A stretch of DNA of 64,000 bases, from positions 186,001 through 250,000 of the forward strand of contig NZ_CP071596.1 in NCBI RefSeq assembly GCF_017357105.1, written 5' to 3'. Positions within the stretch are counted from its first letter, which is position 1; every line of letters begins with the position of its first letter. This document shows, in pieces, positions 8,323 to 16,675 of the stretch. Under the pieces are notes generated by a model. The model worked only from the letters and a program-made list of their open reading frames with translations. It did no database searches and was not told the origin of the DNA. Position numbers and translations under genes: made by a program. The DNA comes from Natronosalvus caseinilyticus (GTDB lineage: Archaea; Halobacteriota; Halobacteria; Halobacteriales; Natrialbaceae).

Positions 8323-8816
8323 GCCTGATCACCTCCATTGTCTCGGACTGGAACCCAAACGGGCTCCTTCGAGGAGTATCTGAGCTGTCGCTCCAGGTGT
8401 GCATCTTCGTCGACAAGGTCAATCGCCTGTTTTGCGGCTTCCAGGGTCAATGCGCCCGCACGGAGCGTGTGACCTCGCTCCAGCGCCGAAGGATCGGTAG
8501 TGATCCGTACGTCAACAATCGGACCGAACGACCGTTGGTTGACACACCCAGCACGGGATGACCAAGGGCCTTTGAGCGTAACTGTCTCACCGTCACGCAT
8601 CGTAATGGTGTAACACCGACCGGCGAAGCCGCCGTCGTTGCCGTCGCCAGACCACGCGTAGTAGGACACGAAGCCGTCCTTGATTCCGCACCAGATCTGA
8701 TCCTCGTGTTCGAACCGGAGTTCGTTACGCGACGGGGTTTCGTCGACGACGACCTGAAGCTGTGGATCGTTTGCGAAATCTTCCTTCCAGTCGATACTGG
8801 CGTTCTCGATGATCAC
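8319..8816 (-). CDS. Hypothetical protein of the element operon
   Basis: 165 residues. Contains IWCGIKDGFVSYYAWSGDGN, RCYTITMRDGETVTLKGPWS, and ALTLEAAKQAID. Looks like a compact beta-rich domain with a helical end; no family recognised with confidence. Starts and ends in ATGA-type overlaps. Confidence 0.65.
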   Translation of the reverse strand: MIIENASIDWKEDFANDPQLQVVVDETPSRNELRFEHEDQIWCGIKDGFVSYYAWSGDGNDGGFAGRCYTITMRDGETVTLKGPWSSRAGCVNQRSFGPIVDVRITTDPSALERGHTLRAGALTLEAAKQAIDLVDEDAHLERQLRYSSKEPVWVPVRDNGGDQA

Positions 8817-9016
8817 GCTTCGTCACCTCCCCGCCGCTGGACATCGCTGACGTACACGTGGCTCCGAGCCTTTTCGGCGTGTTCGGTGCACGCTGGGTCC
8901 TGAGCGTAACCCCGCACGGGCGCGTTTACGATGACCGTGTGAGTGGCCTCTCGCTGGCAACCGACCTCCCGACAGTACGGACCGGAACTCGACGTCGTCG
9001 CTTGCTGCTCACTCAT
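8813..9016 (-). CDS. Small Cys/His-containing hypothetical protein
   Basis: 67 residues. CREVGCQREATHTV and DPACTEHAEKA supply C-x4-C...C-x2-H ligands that could hold one zinc. Role unknown. Overlaps both neighbours by 4 bp. Confidence 0.6.
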   Translation of the reverse strand: MSEQQATTSSSGPYCREVGCQREATHTVIVNAPVRGYAQDPACTEHAEKARSHVYVSDVQRRGGDEA

Positions 9017-9255
9017 CGCGACTCACCTCGACATGAGCTCGGGAGGTCGTGTTTCTGGAGGACCTCCACGCCACACAGAGTGCAGCGGTAGAAATGTTCC
9101 AGGTACTCGGTCTGTTCGGGATGTCCTCGATGTGGATCAGGGTGCTGCCCCGGAACCCACTCCGTCTTGTCGATGATCAGATGTGAGCCGACTCGCTCCG
9201 CATCTGGGTGTTGTTGTGCCGATGCTCTTTTGCCGTAGCTGTAGCTATCTGACAT
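9013..9255 (-). CDS. First gene of the small-protein operon, hypothetical
   Basis: 80 residues: MSDSYSYGKRASAQQHPDAE, HRGHPEQTEYLEHFYRCTLCGVEVLQ. YRCTLCGVEV is a CxxC knuckle but no second pair is obvious. It heads the run of overlapping genes down to 6325; a TATA box lies about 105 bp upstream. Confidence 0.6.
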   Translation of the reverse strand: MSDSYSYGKRASAQQHPDAERVGSHLIIDKTEWVPGQHPDPHRGHPEQTEYLEHFYRCTLCGVEVLQKHDLPSSCRGESR

Positions 9256-9357
9256 TGGCTTCTTGCCTCCATCAGGAAGCCTACCGAGTCCGGTGCGTCA
9301 TCACCGGGCTTTATTCCGGTACCGTGTGTCCAGAGCCGTGGCTCCTCGTGTAGGTTT

Positions 9358-9367
9358 CCTTATATAG
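9358..9367 (-). promoter_or_regulatory. TATA box of the small-protein operon
   Basis: Minus strand reads ACTATATAAGG, a near-ideal archaeal TATA box. Start of transcription is expected about 25 bp on, near 9333, leaving a leader of roughly 75 bases before the ATG at 9255. Confidence 0.7.
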
Positions 9368-9450
9368 TAATTTGTTTGGTAGAGTAATAGTCATATCTTT
9401 TCCAGCAGAAACTAACGGTGAACAGGCTCCGAAGGCCCTCAAAACGTTAC

Positions 9451-9464
9451 TGTTGGCATTGTCA
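9451..9464 (-). repeat. Copy of the element motif GACAATGCCAACAG
   Basis: The 14-base motif on the minus strand, about 90 bp upstream of the operon TATA box. Other copies lie at 14668 and 18562 (plus strand) with shorter matches at 4484 and 12939. Confidence 0.5.
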
Positions 9465-9684
9465 GGACAGATCCGGACACAGTGTCTTACCAACGTGCTC
9501 ACACAGGCCGAATACCCGACCCCATATTAATGAGTCTTCCAAAACCGCCAGACTGCACGGAGTTTAACTAATAGAATCGTCGCAGATTCCATAACAAGTA
9601 ATGTATTAGGTGATCTGAGTCGGTGCGGCGAGGAAAACCGCAAGACTGTGACCGATTTTGGGCACTTTGTTTAAGTGAAAGTGA

Positions 9685-11682
9685 CTAAAGCCGGTTCAAG
9701 TCTAGGATACCGTATTCAGGTATGGTGCCGATCAACACGTAGCGAATCCGGTTCGGATCGGTCGGGTCCGGACCGGACATCATGACGCCATGGTCTTCCA
9801 GTCGGTTCATCGTCCGCCGTGCAGTGTCTTTTGAGACATCGGCGGCGTCGGCGACCTCCTTCACGGTGCCATCCTGGTTGATCTTTAGGAAGTCGACGAC
9901 CGCCTTCTGTTTCTCGGTGAACTTCCAAGCCGGTTCAATCGTGGTGTCGACCATCAAGTCTGGGGCGGCCGATGTCCTGACGAAGACCAACGCTCTCGGC
10001 GAGTCACTCTTCCGCGCCCACCGGCCGATCGCCTGGGCGGTCGTGTTCTTCCGAACGCCGTCAAGGATGTCTTTGGCCTTGTCGGCATCAGGGCCGACGA
10101 AGTTGCGGCCGGGCTTGCGGTTCGGCTCACCCCCGCAGATTGGGCACTCCTCCCCCGGGCAGTCGATACAGTCCCACGTTTCCGGTTCAGCATCGAATCC
10201 TCTGGCGGCGAGCAGGTCGAGAACGTAGTCGTCACCGGGATCGATACTATTGGTAACCAGACCAATAGATTCGTCACTGAACGCGTTGTTACTTTTTTCC
10301 CGACCGTATAATATGGTCTCAAAGCCCTCTGGGAGAAACTCGGAAAACTGATCATCCATCGCTCGTGGATAGATAGCCGACCGGAAAGCTGACCCATATT
10401 TGTTGTGGAGCGACTCGACAACGGTTTGCTGGCGTTTGGGGTCGGTGTACTCATCGACGGCGAAGTCGGTGGACGCGGGGCGGGTACCGTGGCCGATCTG
10501 GACCACTTCGAGACCACGCTCGAACTTGCGCCACTGTCGGAACTCTTCGTCAGTCACTATCCGCTCCACGGAGATCCCGTCACCGATGTTCATCTTCCAC
10601 TCGTGAATAGATGGCCAGGCGTCGAGACAGATGATACTCCGAGCGTTCCCGAGTTCGGGGACGTTCCAATACGCCACAGGCCGGTTATCGTCGTCGACAA
10701 TCAGTGTGATCCTAGTTCTGCTGTATCGCGGATCGTTGTGTTTGCTGGTGTCGAACCTAGTGATGTCGTTGGTTGCCCATCCCACACGACGTTCGGTGCG
10801 GTTTTTTTCACAGTCATATGCGTAGTACGCGGCCTCAGAGAGTGCAGGGGCCAGAGCGTGGGCATTTTCTCCTTCAATGAACCAGTCCACGTCTACCGAC
10901 GGTGGGTTCTTGAGCACGTGTTCGAGCTCGTCGAATCCATCTGTGGCCAACGATACGAACATCTCCCAGGACGTGACCGGTGACTCGATCTTCTTCAACC
11001 AGGCGGTGATGATGTCCTGGAACCGCGAACGTGTCATGTTGTCAGCGTCCCGATCCCCGATCGACCGCTTGAAATCGGGCTGTTCGTCAAAGAAGATATT
11101 CGCCCCGTTCACCAGTCCCGGCACATAAGAGAAGTTGTGGGTTGCGTGGATCACGTCCGTAGTGATGTTTCCGTCTTCGTCGTACGGAACGCCTTTCCAC
11201 TGATTGATCGAAGGACACGGGGAGCACGGAAGCTCCCCGCCGTTGTAGTTGGCGAGGTAGTTGTGGGCGTTGCTGAGCGTGTTCTCTCGCTTGCCCACCT
11301 GCTTGTCGAGCCAGTCACTAGCTGGCTCCCCTGTAGGCGTCTTTATAACGTCGTTGTGCTCCCCGGCGCACGTAGTGCACGCCTCTTTGCGCCCGAGTAG
11401 TTCTCGGTATTCGACGTTGTGTTCCTCACTCTTCTCACACGCTTTATTGCGAGAGTCCTTTCGCCAGTGAAGGTGGATGACTGGACTATCACCAGCCGCC
11501 TCAGTTGTCCGCCACCGGGTAGTGGCCCCGTTGTGCGACTTCCCACTCGACGTTGGGGAAGGAATGATGACGTTGTTCTTCTCACTCATCTGCTCGTGGA
11601 TCGTCCGAGTTAACCGATCTTGCAGCTGTTCGGTTGTGATCCAACGTTGACCGCTCGGTAACGGGCCTATCGCCATCGACAT
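9685..11682 (-). CDS. P-loop helicase-like protein with C-terminal winged helix
   Basis: 665 residues from the ATG at 11682, which shares its A with the upstream stop (TAATG). A Walker A-like SPTSSGKS lies at 42-49 and a Walker B-like ANIFFDEQP at about 194-202, so this is probably an SF2-type ATPase acting on DNA. Cysteine clusters ETWDCIDCPGEECPICGG near residue 540 could bind zinc. The end carries VKEVADAADVSKDTARRTMN, a helix-turn-helix. It is the largest protein of the element and may be its replication helicase; the role is inferred from gene size and context. An open frame extends 51 codons upstream but overlaps the previous gene. Confidence 0.65.
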   Translation of the reverse strand: MSMAIGPLPSGQRWITTEQLQDRLTRTIHEQMSEKNNVIIPSPTSSGKSHNGATTRWRTTEAAGDSPVIHLHWRKDSRNKACEKSEEHNVEYRELLGRKEACTTCAGEHNDVIKTPTGEPASDWLDKQVGKRENTLSNAHNYLANYNGGELPCSPCPSINQWKGVPYDEDGNITTDVIHATHNFSYVPGLVNGANIFFDEQPDFKRSIGDRDADNMTRSRFQDIITAWLKKIESPVTSWEMFVSLATDGFDELEHVLKNPPSVDVDWFIEGENAHALAPALSEAAYYAYDCEKNRTERRVGWATNDITRFDTSKHNDPRYSRTRITLIVDDDNRPVAYWNVPELGNARSIICLDAWPSIHEWKMNIGDGISVERIVTDEEFRQWRKFERGLEVVQIGHGTRPASTDFAVDEYTDPKRQQTVVESLHNKYGSAFRSAIYPRAMDDQFSEFLPEGFETILYGREKSNNAFSDESIGLVTNSIDPGDDYVLDLLAARGFDAEPETWDCIDCPGEECPICGGEPNRKPGRNFVGPDADKAKDILDGVRKNTTAQAIGRWARKSDSPRALVFVRTSAAPDLMVDTTIEPAWKFTEKQKAVVDFLKINQDGTVKEVADAADVSKDTARRTMNRLEDHGVMMSGPDPTDPNRIRYVLIGTIPEYGILDLNRL

Positions 11683-11933
11683 TATCGCTGTCCAAACTCC
11701 CTGAGATTGCATTCGTACTTCATCCGTTCGTTGGGGCGATTCTGAATGTGGCCCTCCCACTCGACGGGGATCCTCGTCATTGCATAGGCTAGGCGACAGC
11801 TCGCGGACGATCTCGCTCTCCAAGAGGGCGAACACGTATTGGCCCAGTCAATCCGCTCGTCCAACTCGTCGTATTTGAGCACGACTGCTGGATCCTTTAC
11901 CTTGATCATCTTCGCTACTTCGTCGATCTCCAT
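11682..11933 (-). CDS. Hypothetical protein before the helicase, possibly frame-disturbed
   Basis: 83 residues, MEIDEVAKMIKVKDPAVVLK at the start and RIPVEWEGHIQNRPNERMKY near the end, both convincing. The middle (CSPSWRARSSASCR) looks like an out-of-frame reading; the neighbouring frame there gives FALLESEIVRELSPSL, which looks more natural. A pair of compensating indels is therefore possible. It starts 2 bp after the preceding stop and couples to the helicase by TAATG. Confidence 0.55.
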   Translation of the reverse strand: MEIDEVAKMIKVKDPAVVLKYDELDERIDWANTCSPSWRARSSASCRLAYAMTRIPVEWEGHIQNRPNERMKYECNLREFGQR

Positions 11934-11935
11934 TT

Positions 11936-12433
11936 CTACTCACTCAGATCGACGAAATCGAGATCGAGTACGATTCGTTCCTCGGACGCTTCGACATATG
12001 AATCGAAGAGACCCTCTCTGAGACTTTCGGTCTTCTTGTACGTGGCGTAGTGGACGATCCACTCAGCGACACCATAAGGGAGTCTTCTCCCTTCTTCAGT
12101 CATGTCCTGCTGAATCGCGGTTATTGCTTCTAATTCGGAAATGTCAGTCTGTTCGAGGTAGCTTTTCGCGTATTTTGATGCGTAGCGGATTGTCAGTTGA
12201 AGGGGTGTCCACGAATCTTGTGGCTCCCCTTCACCGTCGAGTGCCTGCTCATATACGGTTAGTTGGTAGAACAGCAGTTGACGGCTATTTTTTATTTTAT
12301 TTTGATCTTGGGTATTGAGTGTCTGGCAGTACTTTTCTGCGTACCCGAATACGATTGCGTCGGGGTTGTACATTTGGCTCTCTTCGGTAGTTCCGTTTTC
12401 GGCTTCAGTTGGTGACTCGTATGTTCTTGTCAT
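11936..12433 (-). CDS. Hypothetical helical protein of the helicase operon
   Basis: 165 residues, predicted all-helical in the middle (AEKYCQTLNTQDQNKIKNSR, LTIRYASKYAKSYLEQTDIS, PYGVAEWIVHYATYKK). No family recognised. First gene of a three-gene set with the 83-residue protein and the helicase; a helper of the helicase is a reasonable guess from context only. Confidence 0.65.
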   Translation of the reverse strand: MTRTYESPTEAENGTTEESQMYNPDAIVFGYAEKYCQTLNTQDQNKIKNSRQLLFYQLTVYEQALDGEGEPQDSWTPLQLTIRYASKYAKSYLEQTDISELEAITAIQQDMTEEGRRLPYGVAEWIVHYATYKKTESLREGLFDSYVEASEERIVLDLDFVDLSE

Positions 12434-12596
12434 ATATTTACTATTTTACGTTGGATAGGCCCACCACCCCTCATAAGATACAAGCCCCGAGGATGCGTAG
12501 GACACCTTGCGAGGCTTCCATCCGGAGTTGCGGGCCTCAAGTTAGAATTCAGCGGCCGATTCCCTCCTACAAGTCTCGGCCGTTGACCTTACAGTA

Positions 12597-12737
12597 CTAC
12601 TGTGTAGCCACCTCTGGGTCATATTGGTCGATCATCTTGTCGAGTAGTTGGCTATAAGTTTCGCCGCCTGACTTTTGGGCTCTCAGTCGATCCCTCACAC
12701 TTTTTTCCAGCTTAATACTGGTTCGGTCTCGGGCCAT
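12597..12737 (-). CDS. 46-residue ribbon-helix-helix protein
   Basis: MARDRTSIKLEKSVRDRLRA then QKSGGETYSQLLDKMIDQYD: a short beta strand (TSIKLEKSV) and two helices, the pattern of RHH (antitoxin/CopG-like) DNA-binding proteins. The TATA box at 12771-12780 and short leader support it. It lies upstream of the helicase operon and may regulate it or the element's copy number. No toxin partner is visible beside it. Confidence 0.75.
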   Translation of the reverse strand: MARDRTSIKLEKSVRDRLRAQKSGGETYSQLLDKMIDQYDPEVATQ

Positions 12738-12770
12738 TGTACCAATTTTCAGATGTATCTACACCCCGGG

Positions 12771-12780
12771 GGATATATAC
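12771..12780 (-). promoter_or_regulatory. TATA box of the RHH gene
   Basis: Minus strand GTATATATCC, about 35-40 bp before the ATG at 12737, giving a leader of about 10 bases. Confidence 0.6.
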
Positions 12781-13170
12781 CAGTTTTCCTGTTGAACGGT
12801 GCTATTTCGAAACACGAAACTCAGGATTTCTGTCCTCCTTGAAGGGACCAAAACAGCAGATGGCAGTTGAGTGGTGGTATCAATAACCAGTCACATAGAA
12901 TCAACATTTCGGGATCAGATTGACGAGAGAGAGCGCACTGCCAACAGCCTCGGCGGTACGAACTACTCGGACACCACCAGCTGGAAAACACTGACCGACT
13001 GGGAATTTCGACCTAGGGGTAGAACGCTCAGACAATCGACGGGGAGGGGTGGGTGAAATACACGAGGTGGGGGTCACCAGCTTAGGTGATCAACGAGCCT
13101 CAGTGAGAAGGGGCCTGAGAGCGAGCTAACATCCAGTTTCGACGGGTTTAGGGGACGAAAACGATGGGGG
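12781..13170. other. 390-bp gene-free region
   Basis: No protein-like frame seen. It contains a copy of the motif core (TGCCAACAGCC at 12939-12949) and an imperfect inverted repeat GGTCACC/GGTGATC near 13074-13090. Lying between the RHH/helicase block and the RarA-like gene, it is a possible control or replication-origin region, but I see no clear iterons. Confidence 0.35.
12939..12949 (+). repeat. Copy of the element motif, core TGCCAACAGCC
   Basis: Eleven bases identical to the middle of the copy at 18562-18583; lies about 200 bp upstream of the RHH gene start. Confidence 0.35.
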
Positions 13171-14550
13171 CTACTTCTCCGCACCCCCGATGTCGTTCAA
13201 GGTCATATTGCGGAGGTCCGCCGGCTCGTCCCACGCGTCCTCGGGATCGACCGGCTTCAGCGAGTGCTCAATCTCTGCTTCAGTGAACGCGACCTCGGGC
13301 ACCCGGTAGTCGAACCGTGGATGATCGTACTCCATCGAGATCCGCCGCCACTTCATCGCGAGTGGAGGCTCCCCTGGCTCCGCGACACGACCGCCATGAA
13401 CCTTGAAATGGTCCCATCCGCGTCCGGCACCTTTGCCAGCGTAGCAATGTTTGTCGACGACGACATCGTACTTCTCACCGATCGCGAGTTCGTCTGGCTC
13501 TGCGGGGAAGGTTACGTCCGGCTTCTCTCCGTTTATCATCGCCTCAGCTCGCTCACTGGCGATCTGGTCAAATTCACCCATTCGATCCATGGCTGCGGGG
13601 CTTTCAGACCTGACGACACTCAGCGTAGCGTAGATAGCTGCGAGTTTTGATTCCCAGCAGGAGAGGTCTTCGTACCGCTCTCGGGCCATCCGTTTGTACG
13701 TCTCAACCACGGTAATCGCCGACGCAGATGCGTGCTCGATGGCGAGGTCGGCGAGGTCGGACCAAAACTCCTCCCCGTATCCCGAACGGGCAAGTTCCCA
13801 GCTACAGAACGCCGCGACCTCGTCGTCGTTACCGGAGACCGCATCTCGAAGTCGATCGCGCACTAACCGTTGATGGAACCCGTGATATGTCTCATCGGCA
13901 CGGAGCGATTCGCCGAAATCGTTGGTCGGCACCTCGTCGTCGGAATCGTCTTCTCGTACCCCGTCGCCGAAGGTGAGCTGTTTGTCCGTAACCGTCTCTT
14001 CAAGTGGTGGTCCTAACTCACCCTCGTCAGTTAGGGTACCAGGGTCGACCGGGAGGTCGTACAGTGTCTCGTGTTCATCATCCTGCTGGGCGCGTACACG
14101 GTCCTTGCAGCCCTTGTCGAAGCCATCGTTGAGGTAGGTGGCCTCTCGCGATGGTCGGGCCTCAGTAGCGATTCTGGCGGCCCTCATCGCAGAAAGGATT
14201 ACGTCTCGATCGTCAGATCGATCAGCTATTCGTTCGAGAGCTCGAATCTCCGTTGCCTCCTTGACGCCAGCAGCGAGATCCTCCAGTATGTAGAGGTTGA
14301 GTCGCTTCCAGACGTTGTCTGAGTAGCCTGATCGGCACATCTCATAGGCAACCCACTCGGAGATTTCGGGCTGATTTCGTCGGACTGATTTTTGCATCAG
14401 GCTCGACAAGATGTGACGGTTGTAGCCACCCTTTGTTTGATGCCACCTGTACGCCTCACCGATGTCGTTCAGCTCTTCGTCTGCTTCATCTCCGTCATCA
14501 ATCGGAGAGCCGTCGAGCCTTTGTTGTCGCTCGTCATCTTTGTTTCCCAT
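13171..14550 (-). CDS. Protein with two RarA/MgsA C-terminal-like helical domains
   Basis: 459 residues. Residues about 43-140 (HILSSLMQKSVRRNQPEISE, YEMCRSGYSDNVWKRL, LYILEDLAAG) resemble the collar region of RarA/MgsA clamp-loader-like ATPases. Residues about 220-320 (HQRLVRDRLRDAVSGNDDEV, WELARSGYGEEFWSDLADLA) repeat the same layout. No ATPase domain is present. A third region (KYDVVVDKHCYAGKGAGRGW, FDYRVPEVAFTE) is unlike either. RarA works at stalled replication forks, so a replication-linked role is suggested, but this is inference from fold resemblance. Confidence 0.55.
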   Translation of the reverse strand: MGNKDDERQQRLDGSPIDDGDEADEELNDIGEAYRWHQTKGGYNRHILSSLMQKSVRRNQPEISEWVAYEMCRSGYSDNVWKRLNLYILEDLAAGVKEATEIRALERIADRSDDRDVILSAMRAARIATEARPSREATYLNDGFDKGCKDRVRAQQDDEHETLYDLPVDPGTLTDEGELGPPLEETVTDKQLTFGDGVREDDSDDEVPTNDFGESLRADETYHGFHQRLVRDRLRDAVSGNDDEVAAFCSWELARSGYGEEFWSDLADLAIEHASASAITVVETYKRMARERYEDLSCWESKLAAIYATLSVVRSESPAAMDRMGEFDQIASERAEAMINGEKPDVTFPAEPDELAIGEKYDVVVDKHCYAGKGAGRGWDHFKVHGGRVAEPGEPPLAMKWRRISMEYDHPRFDYRVPEVAFTEAEIEHSLKPVDPEDAWDEPADLRNMTLNDIGGAEK

Positions 14551-14667
14551 AGGTAGTACCCATATGAGTATTTGTGTTAGACAATTGTAAATACATCTAT
14601 TGTTTGACTATTTCGGAGCTACCTGGTGCTACAATACGGGGAGTGGGGTATGGGTGGGGGTCGTCGT

Positions 14668-14689
14668 GACAATACCAACAGCCACACAG
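14668..14689 (+). repeat. Copy of the element motif GACAATACCAACAG plus CCACACAG
   Basis: Shares 21 of 22 bases with the copy at 18562. It lies about 120 bp upstream of the minus-strand RarA-like gene start. Confidence 0.55.
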
Positions 14690-14794
14690 ATGCGAAATTC
14701 CAGGAGATGTTCAAGGATAGTGAGCCCGCAAACGCTTGGACTCGTCTATATTCCCATAACAAGCGGGTCGGAGATCGTTGAGGCGCTAAAGACG

Positions 14795-15015
14795 CTCCAG
14801 AGATACTGTTCCGAAGAGTATGCCCCTCTGCTGTTGAACTGATTGAAGTCAAGATACTATTGATCTTATTTGAAAACCGGCTTCGCGATCCCAGCTTTGA
14901 GATCGGCCCAGAAAATCTTGGCGCCCTGGGTGTACAGTATTTCTTTATCGAGGGCGGTGTCTTGCCAGCTTCTGATGTTCATGAAGAGTTAGGTATAGAG
15001 CCGATATTATTTTGA
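14795..15015 (+). pseudogene. Possible gene remnant
   Basis: A plus-strand frame ending at the TGA 15013-15015 reads VELIEVKILLILFENRLRDP and then FEIGPENLGALGVQYFFIEG, which looks like real protein, but has no start codon; upstream it is preceded by another open stretch (IVEALKTLQRYCSEEYAPLL) in a different frame. This could be a decayed gene. The rest of the 610-bp gap (14551-15160) shows only the repeat motif. Confidence 0.3.
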
Positions 15016-15160
15016 ATGAAAATCCACGAGTACCATCAGCAGCGTTTGTGGCGTATTCAAATACGACTTTGTTTAATCATCTGGGATAACAGATGATATT
15101 CGACAGACGGGTATAAAACGATCAATATAGGAAAGAATTAGTTTATGCTACAGGAAATAG

Positions 15161-16141
15161 ATGGTAATGGTCAGTGCGAGGACGCCCCGAGTATTCAACC
15201 TATATGATGTTCTTGGAGTCTTTTTCCCAGGCACTGCACTTCTTGTTGGATTATTTGTAATCGTCCCCGGACTCCCCTCGCTAGATTCGGTTATTTCATA
15301 CCTCGCATTCATAGTCGTTGCATTTTCTTTAGGACATATTCTCCAATCATATGCCTCGCTGAGTGTTGGCAATCTGAAAATATTCGATGAGACGATACGG
15401 AATGTTCAATCACCAATAGACTCACTTGATACGTCTGATGACGCCGAGACGGACGATGATGACGCCGAGGAGGAAACCGATGAAACAGAAACCACCACAG
15501 ATACTTTTGAGGAGGAGGGAAGTGAACAAAGCAATCAATTCTGGCTATATCTCTTGCATGCTTTTACAGGCCCTTTCATCGGCCCTATTTCATCCTTCAT
15601 TAAGCCTATCTCGGCCTCTATCGAACCTATTTCATCCTTCATCGAATCTGTTTCGTCTCCGAACGGCGGGGAGATCAAAGATCTTCGGAATCCAAATAGA
15701 GTATGGAGGAACCTGTATAAAAACTATGATTTTGGCCTCGGTAGTACCCGATACGAGGAAATGCTGCAAATTATCTCTAGCCGTATTGATGACCCAGGAT
15801 CCCCTACTCGCTCATATAGGTTTCAAGCTATTCGAAACTTCCAACGAGGGATGTGGGTGACAGCGTGGATTCTGTTCGCAACTCTGTTCGCAACAAGTCT
15901 ACCCTGGGGTATTCGTGCAGTCTGTGGTAGCGCGGAGGAACATTTACTCGCTCAATCTTACCTCCTAACACATTTTCCATTATGGTTAGTCCTTGTTCTG
16001 GGCGGTATTACTGTACTCATATTTTGGTGGCTAACTATTCAGTACGAAAAACTATTTGTTAGATTTCTCATAACCGACTACGTCGTTCTAATAGCTCAAA
16101 ACAACCAAGTGCAACAAATCAGAATAGTTGAAGACAACTAA
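15161..16141 (+). CDS. Accessory membrane protein, AT-rich
   Basis: 326 residues. Two membrane segments near the N-terminus (VLGVFFPGTALLVGLFVIV, VISYLAFIVVAFSLGHIL), a cytoplasmic acidic stretch (TDDDDAEEETDETETTT), a hydrophobic repeat GPISSFIKPISASIEPISSF, a soluble part (LYKNYDFGLGSTRYEEMLQI), then two more membrane segments. Codon use is more AT-rich than its neighbours, suggesting recent transfer. No family recognised. Membrane proteins of this layout often accompany defence genes, but nothing here proves that. Confidence 0.65.
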   Translation: MVMVSARTPRVFNLYDVLGVFFPGTALLVGLFVIVPGLPSLDSVISYLAFIVVAFSLGHILQSYASLSVGNLKIFDETIRNVQSPIDSLDTSDDAETDDDDAEEETDETETTTDTFEEEGSEQSNQFWLYLLHAFTGPFIGPISSFIKPISASIEPISSFIESVSSPNGGEIKDLRNPNRVWRNLYKNYDFGLGSTRYEEMLQIISSRIDDPGSPTRSYRFQAIRNFQRGMWVTAWILFATLFATSLPWGIRAVCGSAEEHLLAQSYLLTHFPLWLVLVLGGITVLIFWWLTIQYEKLFVRFLITDYVVLIAQNNQVQQIRIVEDN

Positions 16142-16392
16142 GCTGGGGACTGCGCAAGACGTCCAGACTGATTCGAGTTTTCTACGTCTGCAACCTCCCA
16201 TTCGGTATCTCGTGGATTTCGGCTTTTCATAGTAACTGTTACTGTCTCCCCTTCGTTGAGGTCATTCAGTGTTTCTGCGTCAGCGTACGCAGCAAACTCA
16301 AGCCCCTTCTTTTCGCCTTCTAAGAGCTTGAGCCACACATGATCATCAGCAACATCCGATACGGAGAACTGGCGACGGATGTGAGTATTCAT
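16138..16392 (-). CDS. Small hypothetical protein
   Basis: 84 residues. RRQFSVSDVADDHVWLKLLE, EFAAYADAETLNDLNEGETV, TVTMKSRNPRDTEWEVADVE: a probable small beta barrel. Its stop overlaps the convergent membrane-protein stop by 4 bp. Role unknown. Confidence 0.55.
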   Translation of the reverse strand: MNTHIRRQFSVSDVADDHVWLKLLEGEKKGLEFAAYADAETLNDLNEGETVTVTMKSRNPRDTEWEVADVENSNQSGRLAQSPA

Positions 16393-16675
16393 ACCCGTGT
16401 GTTTACCCTATGGACTCATAAGCTCTGTTGAATCTCTCTTACATATCCCACTTAACAAATAGCTATGAGATGAAATAGAATCGAATGAGAGAGAAGTCCG
16501 CCACAGATATCACCTCTCTTCGCAGAAAGTGGCGTCCATACAGCTGCTGTGCGCGAAGAGTTGGGTGTGTAGAGTCAAGAGGGATCGAAGCCAGTAGCAC
16601 AGTGCCGCTTATAGTTAGTCATAGAGATTTGTCGGGGCCATCTATTTTAACCTCTATTCCTGTTTAGGGTGATCT

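Larger units (their letters stand above)
9256..9684. other. 430-bp intergenic control region
   Basis: No convincing gene. It holds the operon promoter (9358-9367) and, on the minus strand, a copy of the element motif at 9451-9464. The part next to 9685 is AT-rich and may contain the end of the helicase transcript. Confidence 0.5.

Noticed and set aside
9311-9502. 63-codon minus-strand frame upstream of the operon
   Set aside because: It spans the TATA box and the motif copy, so it is more likely promoter DNA.
14600-14842. 80-codon plus-strand frame
   Set aside because: Includes the repeat motif and lacks protein-like composition in its first half; only its last part may belong to a decayed gene.
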